Source: a virus | Direction: 5' to 3' (one strand) | Virus record (IMG/VR): IMGVR_UViG_3300008267_000006 | Coordinates: 1 to 64,000 of that record | DNA: 64,000 bases | Part shown: in pieces, positions 50,749 through 58,089 of the stretch | Layout: every line of letters starts with the position of its first letter | How positions within the stretch are numbered: position 1 is the stretch's first letter | The notes under the pieces: model-generated | The model's database searches: none | What the model saw: only the letters and a program-made list of their open reading frames with translations | What the model was told of the DNA's origin: nothing | Made by a program: the position numbers and the translations under genes

Positions 50749-52020
50749 TTATCCAACAAATATCAAGTTAGGAATAAAGCTTTGAGCTTTTGATGCTTCT
50801 TCCATCATTTTAGCACTTGTCTCGCTTACCTTAGAATAAGTCATCTCTTCTAGCTGAGTCTTTAATTCTTCTCTTAGATCTTTTTGTTCTTCCTTACCTT
50901 CAGAAATAAGTTTATCACCGTTAAGTGTAACTTGTTCTCCTGGAATAGGTATATTTGCAAATTTACTTCTTACTTGCCCAAGCATTTCTTTGCAAATTGC
51001 TAATGCAAATCTACGAATCCATTGTTTACCTATTGAATTAATTTTATCATATGGTAAATTTTGGAATGGCATAGTATTCATATTATTTATTCCATTTATA
51101 GTTGATTTAACTGTTGGATCTGAATTTTTCCAAGCATCAGATGGAATAGAGTATTCAAAAAAGAATTTAGTTGGAGTAGCTGCATTTGGAACAGGAAATA
51201 TTCTTAAAATATTATTTCTTAATTGAAACGACCAATCAGAAACTCTTGTTTTAATAGCATCTTCGTATGCCATTGCTTGTAGTTTATTTTGCCATGTCGG
51301 AACAATTTCAAATGTACTATCATCAGCATATTGTCCATATGTACTTAAATTTCCAACAACATTTAGACCACCAAAATAACCATAAAAATTCCAGCTTGCA
51401 CCAATTGTTTTATAAAATACTTTTTTAATTAATACTTTTTTATTATCAAGAGCAATATTATTAGCAGCGGCTGAAGAACTGACAGCTTTTTGTAAATCAT
51501 AATCTTGTTGTCCAACAACAGTATCTATAGATGCTGAATATGTTGGCTCGTTACCATTTAAAGATACCTCGTCATTAACTGAATTTGCTATGCCTTTTAT
51601 ATATGTAAAACTCATTTTAGGAAATGCAAGATTTGCATTTATATTATCTAATGATCCAGTTATTTGTCCGTCACTGTTAAAAGAACTTGTTGATTGACCA
51701 AGAACAAATGGTAGTGCATTTTTTGATTGATGTAGGTTTATTAAATAGGAATATTCAAGACATGCTTCTTCGTATGCTGCGTGTACTTGATTTTCAACTA
51801 ATTCAATATCTAGTACATCTCCACCAAGTTTTTTATATACATACGAAACTTGCTCTACTGAGCCTGTTTTATATTCATTGATTTGTTCATTTGTCCAATA
51901 ACTTTCATTAACATATACACCAAAAGGTAAATTAAAATTATTTACATTTATTATGTTCCCTGTTATTGGTAAAATAACTTTGCTCATTTGTGATAATGGT
52001 GAAAGTACTGGTAGGGACAT
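50749..52020 (-). CDS. Neck protein gp13-like
   Basis: A 423-residue protein with VYKKLGGDVLDIELVENQVHAAYEEA near the start and a C-terminal helical block IRRFALAICKEMLGQVRSKF and GEQVTLNGDKLISEG, patterns seen in T4-like neck (head completion) proteins. It lies between capsid and sheath genes. GAGG precedes the ATG and an ACTATTTATT element lies 27 bases upstream. Confidence 0.7.
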   Translation of the reverse strand: MSLPVLSPLSQMSKVILPITGNIINVNNFNLPFGVYVNESYWTNEQINEYKTGSVEQVSYVYKKLGGDVLDIELVENQVHAAYEEACLEYSYLINLHQSKNALPFVLGQSTSSFNSDGQITGSLDNINANLAFPKMSFTYIKGIANSVNDEVSLNGNEPTYSASIDTVVGQQDYDLQKAVSSSAAANNIALDNKKVLIKKVFYKTIGASWNFYGYFGGLNVVGNLSTYGQYADDSTFEIVPTWQNKLQAMAYEDAIKTRVSDWSFQLRNNILRIFPVPNAATPTKFFFEYSIPSDAWKNSDPTVKSTINGINNMNTMPFQNLPYDKINSIGKQWIRRFALAICKEMLGQVRSKFANIPIPGEQVTLNGDKLISEGKEEQKDLREELKTQLEEMTYSKVSETSAKMMEEASKAQSFIPNLIFVG

Positions 52021-52046
52021 TATTTTTCCTCAAATAAAATATCATA

Positions 52047-52056
52047 AATAAATAGT
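52047..52056 (-). promoter_or_regulatory. Putative late promoter of the neck gene
   Basis: Minus strand ACTATTTATT in the divergent gap, pointing at the gp13-like gene. Confidence 0.6.
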
Positions 52057-52105
52057 TTTTATAATCTTTTAAAGCAATAAAACATTCCTTAACTTTATAA
52101 AGCTT

Positions 52106-52115
52106 CTATTTATAG
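52106..52115 (+). promoter_or_regulatory. Putative late promoter of the only plus-strand gene
   Basis: Plus strand CTATTTATAG; the core CTATTTAT ends 6 bases before the ATG at 52120. It is in sense with that gene, opposite to all other copies, which supports a directional promoter. Confidence 0.65.
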
Positions 52116-52119
52116 TACC

Positions 52120-52677
52120 ATGAAAATAAAAATAAATGAAAAAAAGAAATCAGCAGGTAGAGAAAAATTCTGCAAAAGTAAAGCAACAAGAGAATATGGT
52201 AAAAAAACAAGCCTATATCGCTCAATGGCGCTTTCAAAATGTAGAAAAGGCAAGATCTGGAAAGAAGCCATAGAAGCTGGTGTTCAAAGTTCAATTCTAG
52301 AAGAACAATTATTATTTGAACTAGAATCTATTAAAGATTTAGGCGACGACACAGCAACTCTTGATGATGGCACACATGTTTGCGAGGCGTGTCTATATGA
52401 GACTTTAACTACTCTTGATGAGAATGTATTAGAGGAAGCTGAATATCATGGTCGCAAGGTTACACTAAATAAACCAATGCGTGGCGATGTTAAAAAGTTC
52501 AAAGTGTTCGTCAAGGATCCCAAAACAGGTAATGTTAAAAAAGTTAATTTTGGTGATCCTAATATGCGTATAAAGAAAAGCAATCCAAAACGTCGTAAAT
52601 CATTTCGTGCTCGTCATCATTGTGAAAACCCTGGTCCTAAAACAAAAAGTAGGTACTGGAGCTGTCGCAAGTGGTAG
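52120..52677 (+). CDS. DUF5872-like conserved phage protein, only plus-strand gene
   Basis: A 185-residue basic protein. The C-terminal half (from about residue 108) reads HGRKVTLNKPMRGD, KKFKVFVKDPKTGNVKKVNF, GDPNMRIKKSNPKRRKSFRA and RHHCENPGPKTKSRYWSCRKW in part, matching the conserved block I recall as DUF5872 in aquatic phages and large viruses. Cys/His residues suggest metal binding. There is no ribosome site, so the mRNA may be leaderless. It stands inverted between capsid and neck genes, suggesting it is a late, perhaps virion, protein. Confidence 0.82.
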   Translation: MKIKINEKKKSAGREKFCKSKATREYGKKTSLYRSMALSKCRKGKIWKEAIEAGVQSSILEEQLLFELESIKDLGDDTATLDDGTHVCEACLYETLTTLDENVLEEAEYHGRKVTLNKPMRGDVKKFKVFVKDPKTGNVKKVNFGDPNMRIKKSNPKRRKSFRARHHCENPGPKTKSRYWSCRKW

Positions 52678-52720
52678 TAGTATTATAATTTAAACACACT
52701 ACATATAGTAGATAAAAGAA

Positions 52721-52760
52721 ACCCGCCTGACTCGATAAAGAGGGGCGGGTTTATTATTTG
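52721..52760 (+). terminator. Terminator of the plus-strand gene
   Basis: ACCCGCC / GGCGGGT stem with a 16-base loop, followed by TTATTATTT on the plus strand. Confidence 0.85.
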
Positions 52761-52807
52761 TAAAGGGTGTTATGACACATTTTCTTCTTGGCAGTTCTTA
52801 TTTAGAA

Positions 52808-52839
52808 CAAAAAAGAACCCCCGGCATTTCTGCCGGGGG
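52808..52839 (-). terminator. Terminator of the major capsid gene
   Basis: A 9-bp GC-rich stem (CCCCCGGCA / TGCCGGGGG) with a 4-base loop and TTCTTTTTT on the minus strand. Together with the previous terminator it separates convergent transcripts; the 57 bases between show nothing else. Confidence 0.93.
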
Positions 52840-52872
52840 CCTTTATTAGCAAACCGCTTGTTTTAAGCTAGT

Positions 52873-54648
52873 TTAGCCTAGTAGATCTTGAATTACTACA
52901 AGACCATACATATCTGGGCGAACCATCGTCTTACCATAACGAGTCATTACAGCCTTACGTGGAACGAAGGTGTTAGGATCGAAAATGGTTGGGGTGCTTT
53001 GTAGTGGTACGTATGGGGCATATACGTAACCGCTTTCTAGGAAGCTACCACCTTTACGACCTACTAGGATTACGTTACGTAGGAAGTATGGGTGAACAAT
53101 GATATCCCATTTCTTGTTTAGATCACCAACACGAACAGCACCTACTGAACCTTTTTCATCGGTTGCAGTTACTGATGCGCGGAAACCGCTGGTGAATTCA
53201 AGAATGTTAGCAACTTCTGGACCACATACAAGGAAGTTAGCTCCACCGCGTAGAGTTTTACGATGGATTAGAGCTGAACAATCATTGATGGTTTCAACTA
53301 GGGTTTCATACCACATTTGAACGTTACCAGTGAAATCTGGAGGAGCAGCATAACCACCTGATAGGGTTGAACCTAGATCAGCGCCAGTATCGCGGTTAAC
53401 AAATTTACCTGGACGACGTGACCAGTATTTGACACCGGCAGTTGCGCCCTTGACTAGATCGTTCATGATTTCTTGATCAATTTCTAGACCAATTTGTTCT
53501 GATAACATTGAAGTTAGTTCTACTTCAGCATCTAGATTGTGATAAGCATTTAGATCTTGACCTAGTTCTGGAGTCCATGAAGCTTTTAGCTTACGTGAAC
53601 GAGCAGTGATTGAGTATGAATCGACTTTTAGTTCGATTTCTGGAATTGCTGAAGAACCTTCCATTGTCCATGGGGTTGCACCAACAACAGCACCTAATGC
53701 GCTATCACCAACAGCAACAACATTGTCCTTGACTGGGTATGATAGTAATACGTGTGAAGCGGTTACAACTGCGGCTAGAGCAGCATCACCCTTAGCAGCA
53801 ACTACAACTTCTAGTGATTTCGCACCAGTTGAAGGATCAACAAATACTCTTGATAGACGACGAACTAGTTTAGCACTATTTGCTAGTGAAGAACCAGCAG
53901 CATCTTGTTCACCAGCGGCTACCGCACCAGCATTTTGTGCAAATGATACTGAGAATACGTCATTTTCAGCTAGTAGTTGGCTGTTTGCAATATTAGCAAA
54001 TGGTACGCGTAGTACTGAAGCTGAAACGTAGTTTGAATCAGTTAGTAGATCTGCATCCCAACGTACTGCTTTTTTATCAGCATCAGAAGCGGTTGCTAGA
54101 CCAAACTTGGCTACTTCAACAACGTTTGAAGCAGTGGTTGAAGAGTGATAGCGAGCGGTGTGATAACCGTTTGCCATGTTGTAGAAACCTTTTTCAGCAT
54201 TATCTACACCTTCGATACGAACACCGCCGGTGATTTGTACACCTAGACGATCACCGAAGAATGATTCACCTTTGTTGAATACCTTGTCACCAGTGTTACC
54301 GATATCGCTTCCACGGCGGAAATCCATGAAGAATACTAGACCTGATGGTAGGCTCATTGGTTGTACTGATACTAGATCGTTAGCGATTAGACCAGCGAAT
54401 ACACGACGAACGATTGGGAACGCTACTGAGGCAAAGCCTTGTACGTCACCATTTGACATAGTGTTGGTTTCTTTTAGTAGTTCTTTTGCTTGATTCTCTA
54501 GTAGAATGGACATGGTGCTTTTTTGACGAGCATCCTTTAGACCTTCTAGTAGACCGCTCTTTTCCCATTTAGAAACTAGAGCAGCAGTTTCTTTGAGAGT
54601 ATTACGTTCAACGATACCCTCGGTTAATTTTTCTAATACGTTACCCAT
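52873..54648 (-). CDS. gp23: Major capsid protein gp23-like
   Basis: A 591-residue capsid protein of the T4 gp23 type: PIVRRVFAGLIANDLVSVQPM, GLVFFMDFR, ARSRKLKASWTPELGQDLNAYHNLDAE in part, and FVPRKAVMTRYGKTMVRPDMYG. The N-terminal about 65 residues form the propeptide-like helical region. Leucine is coded almost only by CTA and the gene looks more GC-rich than its neighbours, as expected for a highly expressed gene. Strong AGGAG site and strong terminator. Confidence 0.96.
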   Translation of the reverse strand: MGNVLEKLTEGIVERNTLKETAALVSKWEKSGLLEGLKDARQKSTMSILLENQAKELLKETNTMSNGDVQGFASVAFPIVRRVFAGLIANDLVSVQPMSLPSGLVFFMDFRRGSDIGNTGDKVFNKGESFFGDRLGVQITGGVRIEGVDNAEKGFYNMANGYHTARYHSSTTASNVVEVAKFGLATASDADKKAVRWDADLLTDSNYVSASVLRVPFANIANSQLLAENDVFSVSFAQNAGAVAAGEQDAAGSSLANSAKLVRRLSRVFVDPSTGAKSLEVVVAAKGDAALAAVVTASHVLLSYPVKDNVVAVGDSALGAVVGATPWTMEGSSAIPEIELKVDSYSITARSRKLKASWTPELGQDLNAYHNLDAEVELTSMLSEQIGLEIDQEIMNDLVKGATAGVKYWSRRPGKFVNRDTGADLGSTLSGGYAAPPDFTGNVQMWYETLVETINDCSALIHRKTLRGGANFLVCGPEVANILEFTSGFRASVTATDEKGSVGAVRVGDLNKKWDIIVHPYFLRNVILVGRKGGSFLESGYVYAPYVPLQSTPTIFDPNTFVPRKAVMTRYGKTMVRPDMYGLVVIQDLLG

Positions 54649-54671
54649 TTTATTCTCCTGTAGAATATTTG

Positions 54672-55913
54672 TTATTTTATACCTGCTAAAATTTTCATAC
54701 GTTCTGATTCATATGCATCTACCGATACATTTTTTGGTCTAGAGATAAAGCCAGAACTACCACGATTTAATGCTTCGCTTAGTGATTCTTTTGGTTTCTT
54801 ATTAGAAATACCTTGCACTGCGCTTTGAAGAGTACCGTAAATTGTTTTTGCTTCTAGAACCGTTTTTGCATTGGAAATGTTTTCAACAATATTTTCTTTT
54901 TGTCGCTCATTCAGGGAGTTATTTCCAAATACTTTATTAATATATAGTAATTTAGCGTTTGAAAGACTTAATTTTTCTGTATGTTCTTTAAGAGTTATTA
55001 AATTATCTTTTAATTCTTCTACGAGAACAGACATTCTTTTATTATCTTTTATTGATTCTTCTAGTTTACATTCTAGATCTTTTACTTTTTCTTCTTCCTC
55101 TTTACGTCTTTTTTCTTCTTCTTCATCTCTAGCAGCAGCAAATTCAACATTTCTATCAATTTCTTTTTCTGCGCTAGTTTGACCTTTCCAGCCTCTTAAT
55201 TGGTGTTTTGGATTTAGGTCAACTTTTAGTTCTTCTTCTAGTTCGTTAATTTCTTCTTCAGATAATTCGAACTCTTCCTCTAAGCTAGCTGCATCATCTT
55301 TTAATTCAGATACAGCATCTGGAGAGACAGTTTCTTCTACTGGGTCTGTTGTTTCGTCTAGTTCAAATTCCATTTCTTCATCAAGCTCTTCTTGCTCTTC
55401 AGTTTCTTCTTGGGAGCAATCACTTTCTTCCATTTCCTCTTTTTCTTCAAAAAGTTCTTCATCAAGCTCTAGTTCTTCTGCGATTGGAGCAGCTGGAGCT
55501 AATTCTGGAGCGGCTTGTTGTTGTTCTGGGGATGAAAGGATAGGAGAACCACCAATTTCACTAGAAAGTTGCTTTTTTAATTTATCAAAGTCTATAGTTA
55601 TTAATTCATCATCGTCACCATCAAGAAATGATGATGGTACATCTTCAAATGCCTCATCTTCTTCTGGCTGTTGTGTTTGAGCAGCTGCATCAGGTACTGG
55701 TGGTGCAGCTTGTGCATCTGGAACAGCAGCAGCGGCATCTTCTGGAGTTGTTTCTGGTGTATCTGATGATTGTGGTTCATCTTGCTCTAATAATTTTAGA
55801 GTTTGAGTAAACTCATCCTTATATTTCTCTATTAAGGCTGCTTCTGCGCTTTTTAGTGCTGTTTCTCTGAGTGCAGTTGCATCTGCAATGGCTTCTTCTA
55901 GCAAATTTGACAT
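54672..55913 (-). CDS. gp22: Prohead scaffold protein gp22-like
   Basis: A 413-residue scaffold. Residues 40-230 are very acidic with Ala/Pro-rich segments; 230-330 form a long coiled coil; the C-terminal block LYINKVFGNNSLNERQKENI and VLEAKTIYGTLQSA resembles scaffold core domains of large T4-like phages. It lies directly before the capsid gene, as gene 22 precedes gene 23 in T4. An ACTATTTATA element lies upstream. Confidence 0.85.
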   Translation of the reverse strand: MSNLLEEAIADATALRETALKSAEAALIEKYKDEFTQTLKLLEQDEPQSSDTPETTPEDAAAAVPDAQAAPPVPDAAAQTQQPEEDEAFEDVPSSFLDGDDDELITIDFDKLKKQLSSEIGGSPILSSPEQQQAAPELAPAAPIAEELELDEELFEEKEEMEESDCSQEETEEQEELDEEMEFELDETTDPVEETVSPDAVSELKDDAASLEEEFELSEEEINELEEELKVDLNPKHQLRGWKGQTSAEKEIDRNVEFAAARDEEEEKRRKEEEEKVKDLECKLEESIKDNKRMSVLVEELKDNLITLKEHTEKLSLSNAKLLYINKVFGNNSLNERQKENIVENISNAKTVLEAKTIYGTLQSAVQGISNKKPKESLSEALNRGSSGFISRPKNVSVDAYESERMKILAGIK

Positions 55914-55952
55914 TAATTAGTCTCCTATCAACGACTAAAAACAGTTTTTTTA

Positions 55953-55962
55953 TATAAATAGT
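55953..55962 (-). promoter_or_regulatory. Putative late promoter of the scaffold-capsid operon
   Basis: Minus strand ACTATTTATA about 40 bases upstream of the scaffold start; it would also drive the capsid gene. Confidence 0.65.
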
Positions 55963-55993
55963 GCTTTAATACATCAATTGACTATTATAATAG

Positions 55994-56296
55994 CTATTGA
56001 CGATTATTTATATTTTTATTTATTGTTTTTTTCTTCTTTTTTGATTTTTCTTCTACTTCTGACATTAAATCTTTGTTATGTTTTTGAGCGTTTCTCTTAT
56101 ATCTCTCTCTTTTTTCACGCTCTTTGACACTTTTCTTCACAAATCTTCTATTCCAAGCACAATTATCATATAAATATTGAACTAAAGACTCTTTGCTACA
56201 AGCTTTAATAAATTTCTTAATTAACTGATCTGTGCTTTCTTCAGTTGGTCTTACATGATCTGGAAGTTTTACTTCTAAATGTACTGCTCTACCCAT
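55994..56296 (-). CDS. rpsU: Ribosomal protein bS21-like
   Basis: A 100-residue basic protein. Residues 23-75 follow the bS21 pattern: a first helix DQLIKKFIKACSKESLVQYL (compare ALRRFKRSCEKAGVLAEV), a break with DNCAWNRRFVKK at the place of RREFYEKPT, and a Lys/Arg-rich helix (EREKRERYKRNAQKHNK, compare KRAKASAVKRHAKK). A 20-residue N-terminal extension and a Lys-rich tail are added. bS21 homologues are known in some aquatic phages and would join host ribosomes. Assigned by pattern only. AGGA site before the ATG. Confidence 0.7.
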   Translation of the reverse strand: MGRAVHLEVKLPDHVRPTEESTDQLIKKFIKACSKESLVQYLYDNCAWNRRFVKKSVKEREKRERYKRNAQKHNKDLMSEVEEKSKKKKKTINKNINNRQ

Positions 56297-56302
56297 ATTG
56301 TC

Positions 56303-56752
56303 CTATTCTTTCTTGCTATTTCCCATAGCACTGTTTAATAAATTCCAAGATTGTTTATTTACATTCATTAATCTGGATATATCCACACCAGATCCTTGAA
56401 TTCCTTCATAAATTTTATTTTTATCTGTTTCTTCGTGCATTTCTGCTGATTCTTGTTCTTCGGCAGTTAAATCAACACCAGAAAACGGATCAAATCCAGG
56501 CATACGAATTTCTTCTAAAAGTTTATTTTTTCTTTCTTGAATAGAAATTTGCGGAGTTGGCGTGTTTTTTTGAATAAATTGACGCTCTTTTAATTCATAA
56601 TTTTGTTTTGCTGGAGATGTATCTCTAATTGGCGCGGTATTTTGTACGTTTTCCTGTACGATCCTCATCAAACCTTCTTCATATAGAATTTCTTTTATAC
56701 ATTCTTTAATGATTGGTTTCATAACTTTTTTTAATTCTTGTACTTTTGACAT
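56303..56752 (-). CDS. Conserved head-module hypothetical protein
   Basis: A 149-residue helical protein starting KVQELKKVMKPIIKECIKEILYEEG, a pattern I recall near head genes of aquatic T4-like phages. The rest is Gln/Asn-rich with PGFDPFSGVDL. It may be a minor head or scaffold protein. GAGG precedes the ATG. Confidence 0.65.
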   Translation of the reverse strand: MSKVQELKKVMKPIIKECIKEILYEEGLMRIVQENVQNTAPIRDTSPAKQNYELKERQFIQKNTPTPQISIQERKNKLLEEIRMPGFDPFSGVDLTAEEQESAEMHEETDKNKIYEGIQGSGVDISRLMNVNKQSWNLLNSAMGNSKKE

Positions 56753-56768
56753 CTTAACCTCGTTTTGT

Positions 56769-56778
56769 TTTAAATAGT
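56769..56778 (-). promoter_or_regulatory. Variant late promoter element ACTATTTAAA
   Basis: Minus strand ACTATTTAAA about 16 bases upstream of the 149-residue head-module gene; differs from the others at the ninth base. Confidence 0.4.
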
Positions 56779-56798
56779 TTTATATTATACAATATCCT

Positions 56799-57194
56799 TT
56801 AATATGCAGTAAAATAATAACCATATAAAGTTAATTCAAATACAAGATTTGTAGAATCAGTTGAAGCAGTTGTATTTTTCATATAGATACTTGTACCGCG
56901 AGAAACAATAAGACTATCAGAACATTCATCTCTTCCATATCCATTTACTGTAGTTGGATATGTAATAGAAGCAATATTATTATACGTATTAGCAACTGTT
57001 CCAAGTGTCATAATTAAACCGGTGGATATAGTGCCTGATATATGTTTTAATGTAGCATAATAAGGCATAAATGCTGATATTCCGGTAGACGGAGGTGTAT
57101 AAAATATTTCTGATCTATTTAGAGTTGACATAGTGGTTACTATTCTTGAATAGCTAAATAAATTTTTATGAGTTAGACCTGCTAAATAAGCCAT
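56799..57194 (-). CDS. Small beta-rich virion protein
   Basis: A 131-residue Ser/Thr/Tyr-rich protein with no charged coil, looking like a compact beta structure. It is the last of three similar-sized genes after the long fibre and may form a fibre tip or adhesin. Unrecognised. Confidence 0.6.
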   Translation of the reverse strand: MAYLAGLTHKNLFSYSRIVTTMSTLNRSEIFYTPPSTGISAFMPYYATLKHISGTISTGLIMTLGTVANTYNNIASITYPTTVNGYGRDECSDSLIVSRGTSIYMKNTTASTDSTNLVFELTLYGYYFTAY

Positions 57195-57631
57195 TATAAA
57201 TCCTCAAAAAATCCATGAATAATAAACGAACCAGTAATTTTACTAGTTCCTATAGTAAATAGAGAAATTATTAAATCTGTATTATTTGGAAGAGCAGAAT
57301 TAGTTATAAATGTAGTAAAATTTTCTATTATATTTGTTTTAACACCCGTACTACCATTTTGTGTTAAACTACCAGATGAAATATATGCATTTAGATTACC
57401 AGCATATCCTAGATGGAATCTTGGTGCAGTAGCTGCTGTACCATCAGCTGTATTATAATGAAAAGTTGTTTTTGTTGGTATAAAATTTCCAAAATCATCA
57501 CTACCAGAAAATATAGTATAAGTTCCAGCAGTAGAATTATTAATAATCTGTGACTTTAAATAAGCAAGTCTTGGTGGCGCAAAAGATGATGTTAGCGAGC
57601 CAGAAATAAAAATAGAATTATTATTATACAT
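57194..57631 (-). CDS. Small beta-rich virion protein
   Basis: A 145-residue Ser/Thr/Asn-rich protein. The segment DDFGNFIPTKTTFHYNTADG parallels DRGRFIPTRVVHCLLSA of the next gene upstream, so these two are probably paralogues. Likely tail-fibre associated. Confidence 0.6.
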   Translation of the reverse strand: MYNNNSIFISGSLTSSFAPPRLAYLKSQIINNSTAGTYTIFSGSDDFGNFIPTKTTFHYNTADGTAATAPRFHLGYAGNLNAYISSGSLTQNGSTGVKTNIIENFTTFITNSALPNNTDLIISLFTIGTSKITGSFIIHGFFEDL

Positions 57632-57639
57632 TCATTGTC

Positions 57640-58089
57640 CTATACATATATTCCAAACATCCATGTTCTAACCGATACTGTGTTTGTAGTAGATCCTATA
57701 GAATAATCTAAACCAATAGATGCTCCAGCTGAAATACTTGATGTGCCAGCGGCTGTTATTAAAGTAGCCATAACATAAGAACCTGGCAAAATAGTAGTGC
57801 TGCTTATTACAACAGAAGAATTAGATATTGTTGAATCTACTGCTATGCTTGGAGTAGTAGTATATAATCCAACATTTGTTATATTTGCTGTTGCTGTAGT
57901 TGTTGCAGATAATAAACAATGAACTACTCTTGTTGGTATGAATCTTCCGCGATCACTTTTTAAATTAAATAAAAATATTGGATATATTGAAGAAGCATTT
58001 GTTGTTTTTGTCCAATCAGCTACATAGCAATCAAATGTACTTTCTAATAAGGATAAATATTTTGCGCTTATTATGGATGAATTTATCAT
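57640..58089 (-). CDS. Small beta-rich virion protein
   Basis: A 149-residue Thr/Ser/Ile-rich protein with DRGRFIPTRVV in the middle. Its start touches the stop of the long fibre gene. Likely a fibre-associated or tip protein; unrecognised. Confidence 0.6.
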   Translation of the reverse strand: MINSSIISAKYLSLLESTFDCYVADWTKTTNASSIYPIFLFNLKSDRGRFIPTRVVHCLLSATTTATANITNVGLYTTTPSIAVDSTISNSSVVISSTTILPGSYVMATLITAAGTSSISAGASIGLDYSIGSTTNTVSVRTWMFGIYV

